Shown here piece after piece: positions 18,664 to 27,509 of a stretch of 64,000 nucleotides of DNA; the stretch's first letter is position 1, and the number at the start of each line of letters is the position of its first letter. The position numbers and the translations under genes are program-made. The DNA lies in contig JBAZPO010000013.1 of assembly GCA_041648175.1 (NCBI GenBank), positions 62,001 through 126,000 of the forward strand, read 5' to 3'. The notes under the pieces were generated by a model, which had not been told where the DNA came from, did no database searches, and saw only the letters and a list, made by a program, of their open reading frames with translations. The stretch comes from Desulfobaccales bacterium. Lineage in GTDB: Bacteria > Desulfobacterota > Desulfobaccia > Desulfobaccales > 0-14-0-80-60-11.

Positions 18664-19707
18664 ATGGCTTTAAGTCGTGAGCAGATTGTCGAGTCACATC
18701 TATCTGGGAAATTATACGCAAGTGTTATTGTATCGGCTTATAATAGATTAGAAACATTAAAAATGTGTTTAACAGCGCTATTCCACCAATCAATTGAATT
18801 AGATAAATATGAAATAATACTAGTTGATGATTGCTCTACCGATGGTACAAAAGATTACATTGATAACATTATACAGACTGCGCCAAATTTAAAATACATA
18901 CGTCATCAAGTTAATCAAGGGTTAGCCTCTGCACGTAATTCTGGTATTCTAACTGTTAGTGGTGAATATATAATTTTTCTCGACTGCGATATCATACCTG
19001 AACCTGATTTTATTGAAAAAATGTTATTTTACCACGCGCAATACCCGGATGAAAAAACTGTAGTAATTGGTAATTTGAGTTTTTATAAACATCTAACCGA
19101 CAATAACAACATTGCTTATTTTGCTCAGTCTCGATATTTAGGTTTTAGAACGAAAAGAGAAATGGCAGAAATAGATTTATCAAATTTATCACCCAGATAT
19201 TTTGCTGGCGGGATAGCCTCAATACCGTATAGTACGGTTATGGAGGTCGGGTTATTCGATTCTACCTTCAAGTTCTATGGGGGTGAGGATACAGATTACG
19301 GTATTCGTTTGGGTAACCATGGGGTAAGATTGATATTTGGTGCTTCAGTTAGAGCATACCACAACGATCCAGTATTTTTCCGAAAATATAAGAATAAACG
19401 TATTGAAGCGGCGCGGGAAGGATTCAAAATAATGTTGAACAAACATCCGGGGTGCTATGATAATACCTGGATAAGTTTATTAGTTCCCATAAATAAACTA
19501 AAAGATCCCATATTGTTGATGGTTATGAAAATTATTTTAAGAATGGCTCTCAATCCATTTAACCTTACTATTATCGAGTACTGGCTTCAAAAAACTAATA
19601 AATATAGATTGTTATATTCATCAAGTTTATATAAATTTGCTATTATGGGATGGACATTGATGGGACTTCAGGAAGCCAATAAAAAATATAGCAGTGTTTG
19701 GAAATGA
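18664..19707 (+). CDS. Glycosyltransferase family 2 with galactosyltransferase-like C-terminal domain
   Basis: 347 residues. VIVSAYNRLETL opens the GT-A fold, LVDDCSTDGT binds the nucleotide, and DCD near residue 108 is the DXD metal site. FAGGIASI and GGEDTDYGIRLG match the Glyco_tranf_2_7C region found after GT2 cores such as chondroitin-type polymerases and galactosyltransferases. The gene is very AT-rich and ends the AT-rich island. Confidence 0.85.
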   Translation: MALSREQIVESHLSGKLYASVIVSAYNRLETLKMCLTALFHQSIELDKYEIILVDDCSTDGTKDYIDNIIQTAPNLKYIRHQVNQGLASARNSGILTVSGEYIIFLDCDIIPEPDFIEKMLFYHAQYPDEKTVVIGNLSFYKHLTDNNNIAYFAQSRYLGFRTKREMAEIDLSNLSPRYFAGGIASIPYSTVMEVGLFDSTFKFYGGEDTDYGIRLGNHGVRLIFGASVRAYHNDPVFFRKYKNKRIEAAREGFKIMLNKHPGCYDNTWISLLVPINKLKDPILLMVMKIILRMALNPFNLTIIEYWLQKTNKYRLLYSSSLYKFAIMGWTLMGLQEANKKYSSVWK

Positions 19708-20227
19708 CCCTCCCCAAATGAAGACCAGGGAATACGGTGCTCAGGTTACGTGGTTTTCAGTTTTTAGCGGAAGTCTTTTTCATGGATAGAAGCGGATATC
19801 CTCGCCCCAGGATAATGCAGCAAAGATTTATGGAAAATTGGTTAACCTTAAGATATAAAAAGAGATAATAAGCAAGATAGGATTTATAATTGATCGTTAA
19901 TGGTGGAAGCTGGGATGAGGTGATCCAGCCGGAGTGCAAGTGGGCCATGCTGGGAGATCGCTAGAGGCGCCAGGATCACATTGGAACGTTCTCCGGCTAG
20001 GAGAGAGTTCCCAGGCACGTATGCCAGGGGGGGCAAGATTGCCGCATGATCTCGGCTATGGTCAGAAACATCAGCAAGCAAAGGGCAGTAGCAAAAGGGT
20101 CGGGCAATCCCAGATCAAAGTCCACAATGAAGCCCGTAACCCCAAAGTTTATCCCCTGGGTTCCAATTTTTCATGACCATGGGGAAGCACTAAATGCAAC
20201 CACTTAGCAGAACAATTTAAAACATAG
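19708..20227. other. Junction region, possible decayed membrane-protein gene
   Basis: About 520 bases where AT-rich DNA gives way to GC-rich DNA. On the minus strand near 20035-20160 one frame reads GVTGFIVDFDLG, then PFATALCLLMFLTIAEIMRQ, which looks like a membrane helix. It is then broken by frame changes and stops. It may be the remnant of a gene, but I cannot name it. No promoter for the 20.2-kb operon stands out. Confidence 0.3.
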
Positions 20228-21502
20228 ATGAATCTCCTGATCATTACCAACCACTTTTGGCCGGAGAACTTTCGCATCAACGACCTGGCTCTGGGGTTGA
20301 TAAAAAATGGCCACCGGGTTACAGTCCTCACCGGTGTGCCTGACTACCCGGAGGGAAAATTCTTCCCTGGTTATGGTATCTTCAAGAGGCGTCAGGAGAA
20401 CTACCAGGGGATAAAGATCCGGCGGGTGCCCCGGGTGCCCCGGGGCCAAGGCGGCAAGCTGCGGCTGACCTTAAGTTTTCTTTCCTTTGCCCTGTGCGGC
20501 TGTCTCTTGGCGCCGATGTATTTCCCCAGGTCATTTGACCTGATTTTGGTGTTCGAGACCTCGCCGGTGACGGTGGGATTGCCGGCCTTGGTTTTAAAAA
20601 GGCTCAGGAATATTCCCATCATGTTTTGGGTGCAGGACCTCTGGCCGGAAAGCCTCTCCGCTACCGGAGCGGTCAGTTCCAGTCTTCTCCTGGGTCTGGT
20701 TGGCCTTTTGGTGCAACTGATTTATCGCGGCAGCGATCTCATGCTGGCGCAGTCACGGGCCTTTTTCCCTTCCATCGAGAAGTATGGCGGCTCAAGGGAA
20801 AAAATCGTCTATCTTCCCAACACCGCCGAAGACTTCTACCGCCCGGTGCAAGTGGAAGCCAAGGCGCCGGAACGATCCCTGCTTCCCCGGGGGTTTATCC
20901 TGATGTTCGCTGGTAACATCGGCGCGGCTCAGGACTTTGAAACCATCCTGAGCGCAGCTGAAGTGCTCAAAGACCAGCGTGACCTGCATTGGGTAATCCT
21001 CGGAGATGGCCGCCGGCGCGCCTGGGTTGAAGACCAGGTGGGGATTCGGGGACTGGGCAACACGGTGCATCTCTTGGGGAGACACCCCCCGGAAACCATG
21101 CCCCGCTTTTTTGCCCTGGCCGACGCTCTGCTGGTGACCCTCAAGAAGGAACCGATCTTCGCCCTGACCATACCCGCCAAGGTGCAGTCGTACCTGGCCT
21201 GTAGCAAGCCCGTCATTGCCTCTCTGGACGGGGAGGGTGCCCGGGTGGTGCAGGAGGCCGACGCGGGTCTTGCGGGTCCGGCCGGAGACTCAGCGGCACT
21301 GGCGGATAACGTCCTGGCAATGTACCACCTGCCCACATCAAAGCGCCGGGCCATGGGACTCCGGGGCCGCGGCTATTTTGAGCGACACTTTGAGCGGCAG
21401 ATGCTTCTAGACCGGTTGGAGAAACTGATGCAGGAGGTGAAGGGCGACCAGGGGAGAGTTTTGGAAAAAGGTATTTTAGGGCGGAAGATGCCAATACGAT
21501 AA
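20228..21502 (+). CDS. wbuB: WbuB-like glycosyltransferase family 4
   Basis: 424 residues. The opening LLIITNHFWPENFRINDLA and VLTGVPDYPEG are hallmarks of the WbuB/WcaI-type GT4 group. FWVQDLWPESL and the C-terminal FAGNIGAAQDFETIL and VLLVTLKKEP-like region follow in order. In E. coli O26 the WbuB type is associated with N-acetyl-L-fucosamine transfer. Here it is followed directly by a three-gene set for a related 6-deoxy-amino sugar, which supports a matching donor. It is the first gene of the main operon. The symbol is given by family similarity only. Confidence 0.8.
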   Translation: MNLLIITNHFWPENFRINDLALGLIKNGHRVTVLTGVPDYPEGKFFPGYGIFKRRQENYQGIKIRRVPRVPRGQGGKLRLTLSFLSFALCGCLLAPMYFPRSFDLILVFETSPVTVGLPALVLKRLRNIPIMFWVQDLWPESLSATGAVSSSLLLGLVGLLVQLIYRGSDLMLAQSRAFFPSIEKYGGSREKIVYLPNTAEDFYRPVQVEAKAPERSLLPRGFILMFAGNIGAAQDFETILSAAEVLKDQRDLHWVILGDGRRRAWVEDQVGIRGLGNTVHLLGRHPPETMPRFFALADALLVTLKKEPIFALTIPAKVQSYLACSKPVIASLDGEGARVVQEADAGLAGPAGDSAALADNVLAMYHLPTSKRRAMGLRGRGYFERHFERQMLLDRLEKLMQEVKGDQGRVLEKGILGRKMPIR

Positions 21503-21574
21503 AGGGGTTATGGCTTTTCAAAAGTAACTTTGGTACCAATTTAATGTAGATTAAAGTGAGTTAAGAGGGTGACG

Positions 21575-22474
21575 GTGGGGAAGGGCGGCAAACCTAAAAG
21601 AATCTTGGTTCTGGGGGCTAGCGGGGCGTTAGGGCATGTAATGTTCACCTGGTTGTCGGGCCGTGACGGTCTGGAGGTCTTCGGCACGGTCAGGGACCAG
21701 GAGCAGGCGGGCCATTGGTTTTCTCAGAATTTATTAAATAAATGTTTAGGAAATGTGGATGCTTTTAATTTTAATAGCTTGATAAATGCCTTGGCTTTAG
21801 TAAAACCTGAGATAGTGGTTAATTGCATCGGCATCGTCAAACAGTCACACTTGGCTGCCGATCCGGTCATGTCGATCTCCATCAATTCCTTGTTACCCCA
21901 TCGCCTTGCCGTAGCATGCCGCCTTGCCGGAATTCGCCTGATCCAAATGAGTACTGACTGTGTCTTTGACGGCGTCCGAGGCAATTACCGGGAGGAGGAC
22001 CCGGCCAATGCCCTGGATATTTACGGCCGGACGAAGGCCCTGGGGGAAGTGACCTCTGCCGGTTGTCTCACCGTCAGGACCTCCATCATCTCTCACGAAC
22101 TTCGGGGCAAATTAGGGTTATTGGAATGGTTTCTGGCACAGAAAAACCAGGTTCGGGGATTCACCCGGGCTATTTTTAGTGGCTTCCCCATGATAACCTT
22201 TACGAAAATTATCGAGGATTACCTGTTGGAAGATCCTGGACTAACCGGGCTCTATCACATCTCCTCCGTCCCCATTACTAAATACGACTTGTTAAAATTG
22301 GTGGCTAAGCAGTACGGTAAGAAAATCGAAATAACTCCCGATCACAGCCTCAAGGTGGATCGCTCCCTGGACTCCTCCTCTTTTCGGAAGATTACCGGCT
22401 ATACGCCGCCGTCTTGGCCGGAGATGGTGGCTGAGATGCATCAGCATTATCTCTCGTCAAGCGACTATAAATAA
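21575..22474 (+). CDS. RmlD-like UDP-sugar 4-reductase (FnlB/WbvR position), no cupin domain
   Basis: 299 residues from GTG 21575, chosen because AAGAGG lies 6 bases upstream; GTG 21569 is too close to it. GASGALG is the NAD(P) loop, STDCVFDG the active-site Ser region and YGRTK the Tyr-x3-Lys pair. CapF/FnlB proteins (about 370 residues) carry a C-terminal cupin epimerase domain, but this one stops after the SDR domain. That fits a WbvR-type reductase as in UDP-N-acetyl-L-quinovosamine synthesis better than the L-FucNAc route. Its neighbours are the dehydratase and 2-epimerase of the same pathway. Confidence 0.8.
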   Translation: MGKGGKPKRILVLGASGALGHVMFTWLSGRDGLEVFGTVRDQEQAGHWFSQNLLNKCLGNVDAFNFNSLINALALVKPEIVVNCIGIVKQSHLAADPVMSISINSLLPHRLAVACRLAGIRLIQMSTDCVFDGVRGNYREEDPANALDIYGRTKALGEVTSAGCLTVRTSIISHELRGKLGLLEWFLAQKNQVRGFTRAIFSGFPMITFTKIIEDYLLEDPGLTGLYHISSVPITKYDLLKLVAKQYGKKIEITPDHSLKVDRSLDSSSFRKITGYTPPSWPEMVAEMHQHYLSSSDYK

Positions 22475-22497
22475 TAACCTAAGTTTGGATAAAAAAA

Positions 22498-23550
22498 ATG
22501 ATACTGACCGATAAAAGAATCGTAATCACCGGGGGTACGGGGTCGTTGGGAAAGACGCTGGTAAACCGGATTCTCTCAGGCGAATTGGGAACCCCCAAGA
22601 AGGTCATCGTATTTTCCCGGGATGAAGCCAAGCAGCACGACATGAGGATCGCGTACCTGTCCAAATCGGTGGTCACCGATGAGGTGATTTACCGCAATTT
22701 CATGAACATCCTGGAGATGCGCATCGGCGACGTCCGGGATTATGCCAACGTCTGTTCGGTGATCAAAGACGCGGACATCGTCTTCAACGCCGCCTCATTG
22801 AAGCAAGTGCCCACCTGTGAGTACTTTCCGGTGCAGGCCTTGCAGACCAATTGCCTGGGGGCTTACAATATTGCGCGGGCCATCGAAGAGAATAGCTATC
22901 CGGTAGAGACGGTGGTTGGCATCAGCACCGATAAGGCGTGCAAGCCGGTTAACGTTATGGGCATGACCAAGTCCATTCAAGAGCGCATCTTTATTGCAGC
23001 CAATATTATGATGCCCAAAACCCGCTTTATTTGCGTGCGCTACGGCAATGTGTTGGCTTCCCGGGGGTCGGTGATCCCCCTGTTTCACGAACAGATCAGA
23101 AATGGCGGGCCGGTTACTATCACGATTCCGGAAATGACCCGCTTTCTCTTGAGCCTGGACCAGGCGGTGGATACCGTATTTGCTGCGGTACGCTGGGCTG
23201 ATCCTGGGGACACCTACATACCGGGAGCCCCCAGCGCCACGGTGCTCAATATTGCCCGGGCCCTCATCGGGGAACGGAAGATTGAGACTGTCGTCACCGG
23301 CATCCGCCCGGGGGAGAAAATCCACGAGATCTTGGTGTCCGAAGAGGAAGCCAACCGCTGTTTTAAGCAAGGCGATTATTATACCATAAGGCCCATGCTG
23401 CCGGAGTTGCGCCAGGAGGGAGACCTTCTAGGCCCTTGCCTAAGAAATGAGTTCAGCTCCGCTAATGCGAGTCTCACCTATGAGAATACCCTGGAATTAC
23501 TCAGGAAACATGGCTTGTTAGGCGATGCCAATAATATTGATTTCTCTTAA
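22498..23550 (+). CDS. fnlA: UDP-GlcNAc 4,6-dehydratase/5-epimerase, CapE/FnlA/WbjB type
   Basis: 350 residues, the usual length for the family. GGTGSLG (12-18) binds the dinucleotide. TDK at 144-146 and Met154-x3-Lys158 form the active site, in which Met replaces the SDR Tyr, a feature of the CapE/FlaA1 group. It should convert UDP-GlcNAc into a UDP-4-keto-6-deoxy-L-hexosamine in the cytoplasm. The product would pass to the adjacent reductase and 2-epimerase. The gene lies 23 bases after the reductase and 20 before the 2-epimerase start. Confidence 0.88.
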   Translation: MILTDKRIVITGGTGSLGKTLVNRILSGELGTPKKVIVFSRDEAKQHDMRIAYLSKSVVTDEVIYRNFMNILEMRIGDVRDYANVCSVIKDADIVFNAASLKQVPTCEYFPVQALQTNCLGAYNIARAIEENSYPVETVVGISTDKACKPVNVMGMTKSIQERIFIAANIMMPKTRFICVRYGNVLASRGSVIPLFHEQIRNGGPVTITIPEMTRFLLSLDQAVDTVFAAVRWADPGDTYIPGAPSATVLNIARALIGERKIETVVTGIRPGEKIHEILVSEEEANRCFKQGDYYTIRPMLPELRQEGDLLGPCLRNEFSSANASLTYENTLELLRKHGLLGDANNIDFS

Positions 23551-23570
23551 CTCCTTTGGGAGAAATAGCA

Positions 23571-24701
23571 ATGCCGGTTAAAGTAATGACCATTGTCGGG
23601 ACCCGGCCGGAAATAATCAAACTATCCCGAATAATGAGCGAACTGGATAAATATACTTGCCATATCTTGGTTCATTCCGGGCAGAATTATGACTACGAGT
23701 TAAACGAGATCTTTTTCAAAGATCTAGAGATGAGGAAGCCCGACCATTTCTTGGATGCGGTGGGAGGCACGGTGGCTGACACCATCGGCAACGTCATCAG
23801 CAAGGCCGACGCAGTAATGGCCCGAGAGAACCCTGATGCGCTTCTGTTACTGGGAGATACCAACACCTGCCTGGTGGCCATCCCGGCTAAACGGCGTAAG
23901 ATCCCAATTTTCCACATGGAAGCGGGCAACCGCTGCTTCGACCAAAGGGTCCCTGAAGAAATCAACCGCAAAATCGTTGACCATCTCAGTGACATCAACA
24001 TGACTCACACGGAGCATGCCAGGCGTTATCTCCTCCAGGAGGGCATCAAGCCGGAAATGGTAATCAAGACCGGCTCTCCAATGAAAGAGGTATTGATGCA
24101 CTACCGGGAGCAAATTGAAGAATCTACGGTCCTGGCCAACCTGGGTTTGGCGCCGCAGGGTTACCTGGTGGTCAGTGCCCATCGAGAAGAGAATATCGAC
24201 AGCGATACTAACTTCAGTGACCTGTTAGCCACTTTGAAGGCCATGGCGGATAGGTATCGCAAACTTATCATCGTCAGCACCCATCCCCGCACCAGGAAGA
24301 GATTGGCGGATGCCGGGGTCATGGAACTGGGAGAAGGCATCCGGTTCTTAAAGCCGCTGGGATTCTTCGATTATGTCAAGTTGCAGCTCCAGGCTTTTTG
24401 CGTGGTGTCCGACAGCGGCACCATCACGGAGGAGTCTTCCATCCTCGGTTTTCCCGCGGTGACCATTCGGCAGGCACATGAGCGCCCGGAGGGGATGGAC
24501 GTCGGGACCCTGATCATGTGTGGCGTCAAAGCCCCTCGGGTTCTCGAGGCCATTGACGTCGTCACCTCCCAGCATGCCGCCGGGGGACGACGATTCGCTC
24601 TGGTTCCAGACTATGATGTTGACAATGTCTCACAGAAGGTGCTGCGCATTATCCTCAGCTATATCGACTACGTCAACCGGACGGTCTGGCAAAAAACCTA
24701 A
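23571..24701 (+). CDS. fnlC: UDP-N-acetylhexosamine 2-epimerase, WecB/FnlC type
   Basis: 376 residues from ATG 23571, preceded by GGGAGA at good spacing (TTG 23556 is not favoured). GTRPEIIKL near the start, GDTNTC, HMEAGNRCFDQRVPEE, SAHREEN and SDSGTITEES are the conserved substrate and UDP-binding blocks of non-hydrolysing 2-epimerases. It performs the last C2 inversion giving UDP-L-FucNAc or UDP-L-QuiNAc, depending on the upstream reductase. It is third in the conserved trio. Confidence 0.9.
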   Translation: MPVKVMTIVGTRPEIIKLSRIMSELDKYTCHILVHSGQNYDYELNEIFFKDLEMRKPDHFLDAVGGTVADTIGNVISKADAVMARENPDALLLLGDTNTCLVAIPAKRRKIPIFHMEAGNRCFDQRVPEEINRKIVDHLSDINMTHTEHARRYLLQEGIKPEMVIKTGSPMKEVLMHYREQIEESTVLANLGLAPQGYLVVSAHREENIDSDTNFSDLLATLKAMADRYRKLIIVSTHPRTRKRLADAGVMELGEGIRFLKPLGFFDYVKLQLQAFCVVSDSGTITEESSILGFPAVTIRQAHERPEGMDVGTLIMCGVKAPRVLEAIDVVTSQHAAGGRRFALVPDYDVDNVSQKVLRIILSYIDYVNRTVWQKT

Positions 24702-24704
24702 CTC

Positions 24705-26087
24705 ATGTTCAAGCTATTCAGCCTCTATATCTCCCAATGGAAAGTGCTGTTAATCGCCGGGGACGCGGGGTGCTATCTGCTATCGGTGGCCGCTACCCTC
24801 CTGTTATACCCCTATACCACAGACAGGGCGTGGGATTTTCTGTATCAATATAGGGTTATCTTTTTATTGATAGGGGTTACCTATTTTCTCGTCCTTTTTA
24901 TTGCAGATCTTTACGATTACCTGAAAGATTTTCGGCAAATCATAAACATCGTGCACGTCCTGATCGCCTGCTGGATCGGCAGTCTGGCGGTGGTCCTAAT
25001 ATTCTATTTTACCATTAAAGGCGCATACGTAGGCCGCAGTATGATAATCATCCAGGCGGTGTTTTTTTCGATTCTCATGGCCGCCTGGCGCTTTGTTTTT
25101 TCCGCCATATCCCAGATCCAGCGGTTGCAAAAGCGTCTCCTGATCATCGGCGCCGGCAAGGCCGGGCGGCACCTGGTGAGTTCCCTCTGCAGCAGGTCCG
25201 GGTGCGGCTTTGACGTGGTGGGCTTCGTGGATGACGATGTGACGAAGGTGGGGACCCAACCGGAAGGTTTGCCAGTCCTGGGAGATTCTTCGCGCTTATC
25301 TGATTTAATCAAGGGATATCAGATTAATCTGGTGGTAATGGCTATGTCCCGGGAAAGGTCTCCCCAGCTGACCAATAATTTGATCCAGGTATCCTGGGAT
25401 AACTGTCCGCTTGTTGACCTGCCTACTTTCTATGAGTTTCTCACCGGGAAGCTACCTACCGAATATATTTCGGATAACTGGATTTTTAATTGGAGTATTA
25501 ATAACAGCAAGATTTACTATATTCGGGTAAAGCGGCTCCTTGATTTGATCCTGGCTGCATTTTTATTAGTTCCGACCGGTCCTCTCATGCTGCTGACGGC
25601 ACTGTTAATCAAGCTCGGAAGCGAGGGCCCGATATTCTTCCAGCAAGAGCGACTTGGCCAAAAAGGCAAGCCTTTTCAGATAATTAAATTTAGGACTATG
25701 GTGCAAGGGGCTGAAAATAATGGCCCGGTGTGGACCGACTACAATGACCCCCGTATAACCAAGGTGGGAAAAATCATAAGAAAGCTAAGGTTGGATGAGT
25801 TGCCGCAGTTATTGAATATCCTTCGAGGAGAAATGAGTTTTATCGGCCCTCGACCTTTGGCGCACACCGACTACATGGATACGATTCAATTTTATAATTA
25901 TCGAACCCTCGTAAAACCGGGCATCACAGGCTGGGCCCAGGTGATGTATCCAGAGGGATTAACCATTGACACAACCCAAGAAAAGCTAAAATATGATCTC
26001 TATTATATTAAAAATATTAGCTTGTTATTGGATCTGGCTATTCTCTTAAAAACCGTGCGTACAGTTGTCTTTGGGAAGGGAAGATAA
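24705..26087 (+). CDS. Initiating polyprenyl-phosphate sugar-1-phosphate transferase (WbaP-like)
   Basis: 460 residues. There are four N-terminal membrane segments, a CoA-binding-like domain with IGAGKAGRHL near residue 147, a further hydrophobic hairpin near 275-300, and the catalytic Bac_transf domain. KFRTM at about 327 and the blocks LRLDELPQLLNILRGEMSF and IGPRP are its signature. It starts a repeat unit by moving a sugar-1-phosphate from a UDP-sugar to undecaprenyl phosphate. The starting sugar cannot be read from sequence. A second such enzyme lies at 41.4 kb. Confidence 0.88.
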   Translation: MFKLFSLYISQWKVLLIAGDAGCYLLSVAATLLLYPYTTDRAWDFLYQYRVIFLLIGVTYFLVLFIADLYDYLKDFRQIINIVHVLIACWIGSLAVVLIFYFTIKGAYVGRSMIIIQAVFFSILMAAWRFVFSAISQIQRLQKRLLIIGAGKAGRHLVSSLCSRSGCGFDVVGFVDDDVTKVGTQPEGLPVLGDSSRLSDLIKGYQINLVVMAMSRERSPQLTNNLIQVSWDNCPLVDLPTFYEFLTGKLPTEYISDNWIFNWSINNSKIYYIRVKRLLDLILAAFLLVPTGPLMLLTALLIKLGSEGPIFFQQERLGQKGKPFQIIKFRTMVQGAENNGPVWTDYNDPRITKVGKIIRKLRLDELPQLLNILRGEMSFIGPRPLAHTDYMDTIQFYNYRTLVKPGITGWAQVMYPEGLTIDTTQEKLKYDLYYIKNISLLLDLAILLKTVRTVVFGKGR

Positions 26088-26097
26088 GGATTCATAA

Positions 26098-27480
26098 ATG
26101 ATAGGTAACATTTCTATATTAATATGTTCGTTTTTTTTCATATGCGTTATATATTTTTATCTTTTGAAGGTATGGCCTGATATAGACGTATTAGATTTGT
26201 ACATAGTTTTTATTCTATTTCATTTCGGATTCTATCCTTTTATTAGAGGCTTATATTTCGGGAAAGATAACATTTGGCTCGACTTAGGCGACAGTAACCC
26301 ATTAGTCATTGGAGTAGTGTTTGGTCATGTATTGTTAATATTAGCTGTTATAAAAATAAGTTATATGCATTTATTTAAAAATGTTAGGGAATTTCTGAAA
26401 ATTGAGAGATTAATACAGGAATTTAGTTGTGTAAATAAATTAGTATTGCTATTAATTTATGGAATACTAATTCTGTTTCCGATATTTAGCTACTATAAAT
26501 ATGGCATAAAGACCTATATAATGCCAGATGATTTTAAACAAATTGGCAAGCAGCTTCCTTATTGGTTTACGTCAATAAGAACAGTATATCCATTATTGGC
26601 ATTTGTAGTTTCTTTGGGGTTAGTTGCATCTTTGTTAAAATCTCGAGGATATTATAAATATATATGGATAATTATAACAGTTTTATTTGTACCAATCGTA
26701 TCAATCTATGGGAGAAGGTTTTTTTTAGGTATTATTATAGTTTGGGCGATTTTTTGGTGCATCGAAGACAGAAAAGAAATATTTTCAATGAAATATTTGA
26801 AAGTTGGTTTGGGATTAATTTGTGCTTTCTTTTTATTTAGTAACCTGTTTCAAGCCTATCGTCCTATATTTGAATCAGTAGGGCAAATAAAACTACAAAA
26901 TATGGAAAATCCATTTAATGCTGCGCTAAACTTTAAGGCAACAATCAATAACGTGCAGTTGAGAGCTGGAACCTGGGAATTTAATTTCTTGGTTTTTGAT
27001 CACCAATTCACTAAACCTGGTATGACTACGAATGGGAAAATTGCTTGGGAGGGTATTAAAAGTGCAATCCCAAAACTATTATGGCCTGGTAAACAATTTA
27101 TGTGGACAGACGACATATTAGTTGCCTTATATCATAAAGACAAGAGGCAAATTGACATTGGTAAAAATTTGTTTGGTGTAGGGCAACTAGAAATTGGTTA
27201 TTTATCTCTGATCGTTGTACCATTGATTATTATAATGATAATTGCAATGATGGGTAGCTTGGTTAAAATGACTTTACAGTACCCAACGTTTTTATGGTTA
27301 TTTTCTGGAAATATATTGTACTTTTTGCTTAATATTGAAGAAAATGGTAATGAAATATTTTTTATGTTAAGGAATACTTGCCTAATTTCTATAATATTTT
27401 GCGGTTATTTAATAATTAATAAAATTATTATGTTCCACTCATTGAAATTTAGGAAAGTCTCTGAAAGTATTGGAAAGTAG
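26098..27480 (+). CDS. Candidate O-antigen/capsule polymerase (Wzy-like)
   Basis: 460 residues with roughly 10-12 hydrophobic segments and a long loop near residues 245-345 between later segments, the usual layout of Wzy and oligosaccharide repeat-unit polymerases. No catalytic motif is conserved enough to confirm it. The gene is sharply AT-rich between GC-rich neighbours, which is common for Wzy genes. AAGGA lies 7 bases before ATG 26098. It would link repeat units in the periplasm after flipping. An O-antigen ligase-like role is the main alternative. Confidence 0.65.
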   Translation: MIGNISILICSFFFICVIYFYLLKVWPDIDVLDLYIVFILFHFGFYPFIRGLYFGKDNIWLDLGDSNPLVIGVVFGHVLLILAVIKISYMHLFKNVREFLKIERLIQEFSCVNKLVLLLIYGILILFPIFSYYKYGIKTYIMPDDFKQIGKQLPYWFTSIRTVYPLLAFVVSLGLVASLLKSRGYYKYIWIIITVLFVPIVSIYGRRFFLGIIIVWAIFWCIEDRKEIFSMKYLKVGLGLICAFFLFSNLFQAYRPIFESVGQIKLQNMENPFNAALNFKATINNVQLRAGTWEFNFLVFDHQFTKPGMTTNGKIAWEGIKSAIPKLLWPGKQFMWTDDILVALYHKDKRQIDIGKNLFGVGQLEIGYLSLIVVPLIIIMIIAMMGSLVKMTLQYPTFLWLFSGNILYFLLNIEENGNEIFFMLRNTCLISIIFCGYLIINKIIMFHSLKFRKVSESIGK

Positions 27481-27509
27481 TAGCTCCAGTGTCGGTGTAC
27501 AGGATAACT

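Noticed and set aside
22795..23370. 191-residue minus-strand frame opposite the dehydratase
   Set aside because: The plus-strand frame carries all CapE/FnlA motifs; the antisense frame has none.
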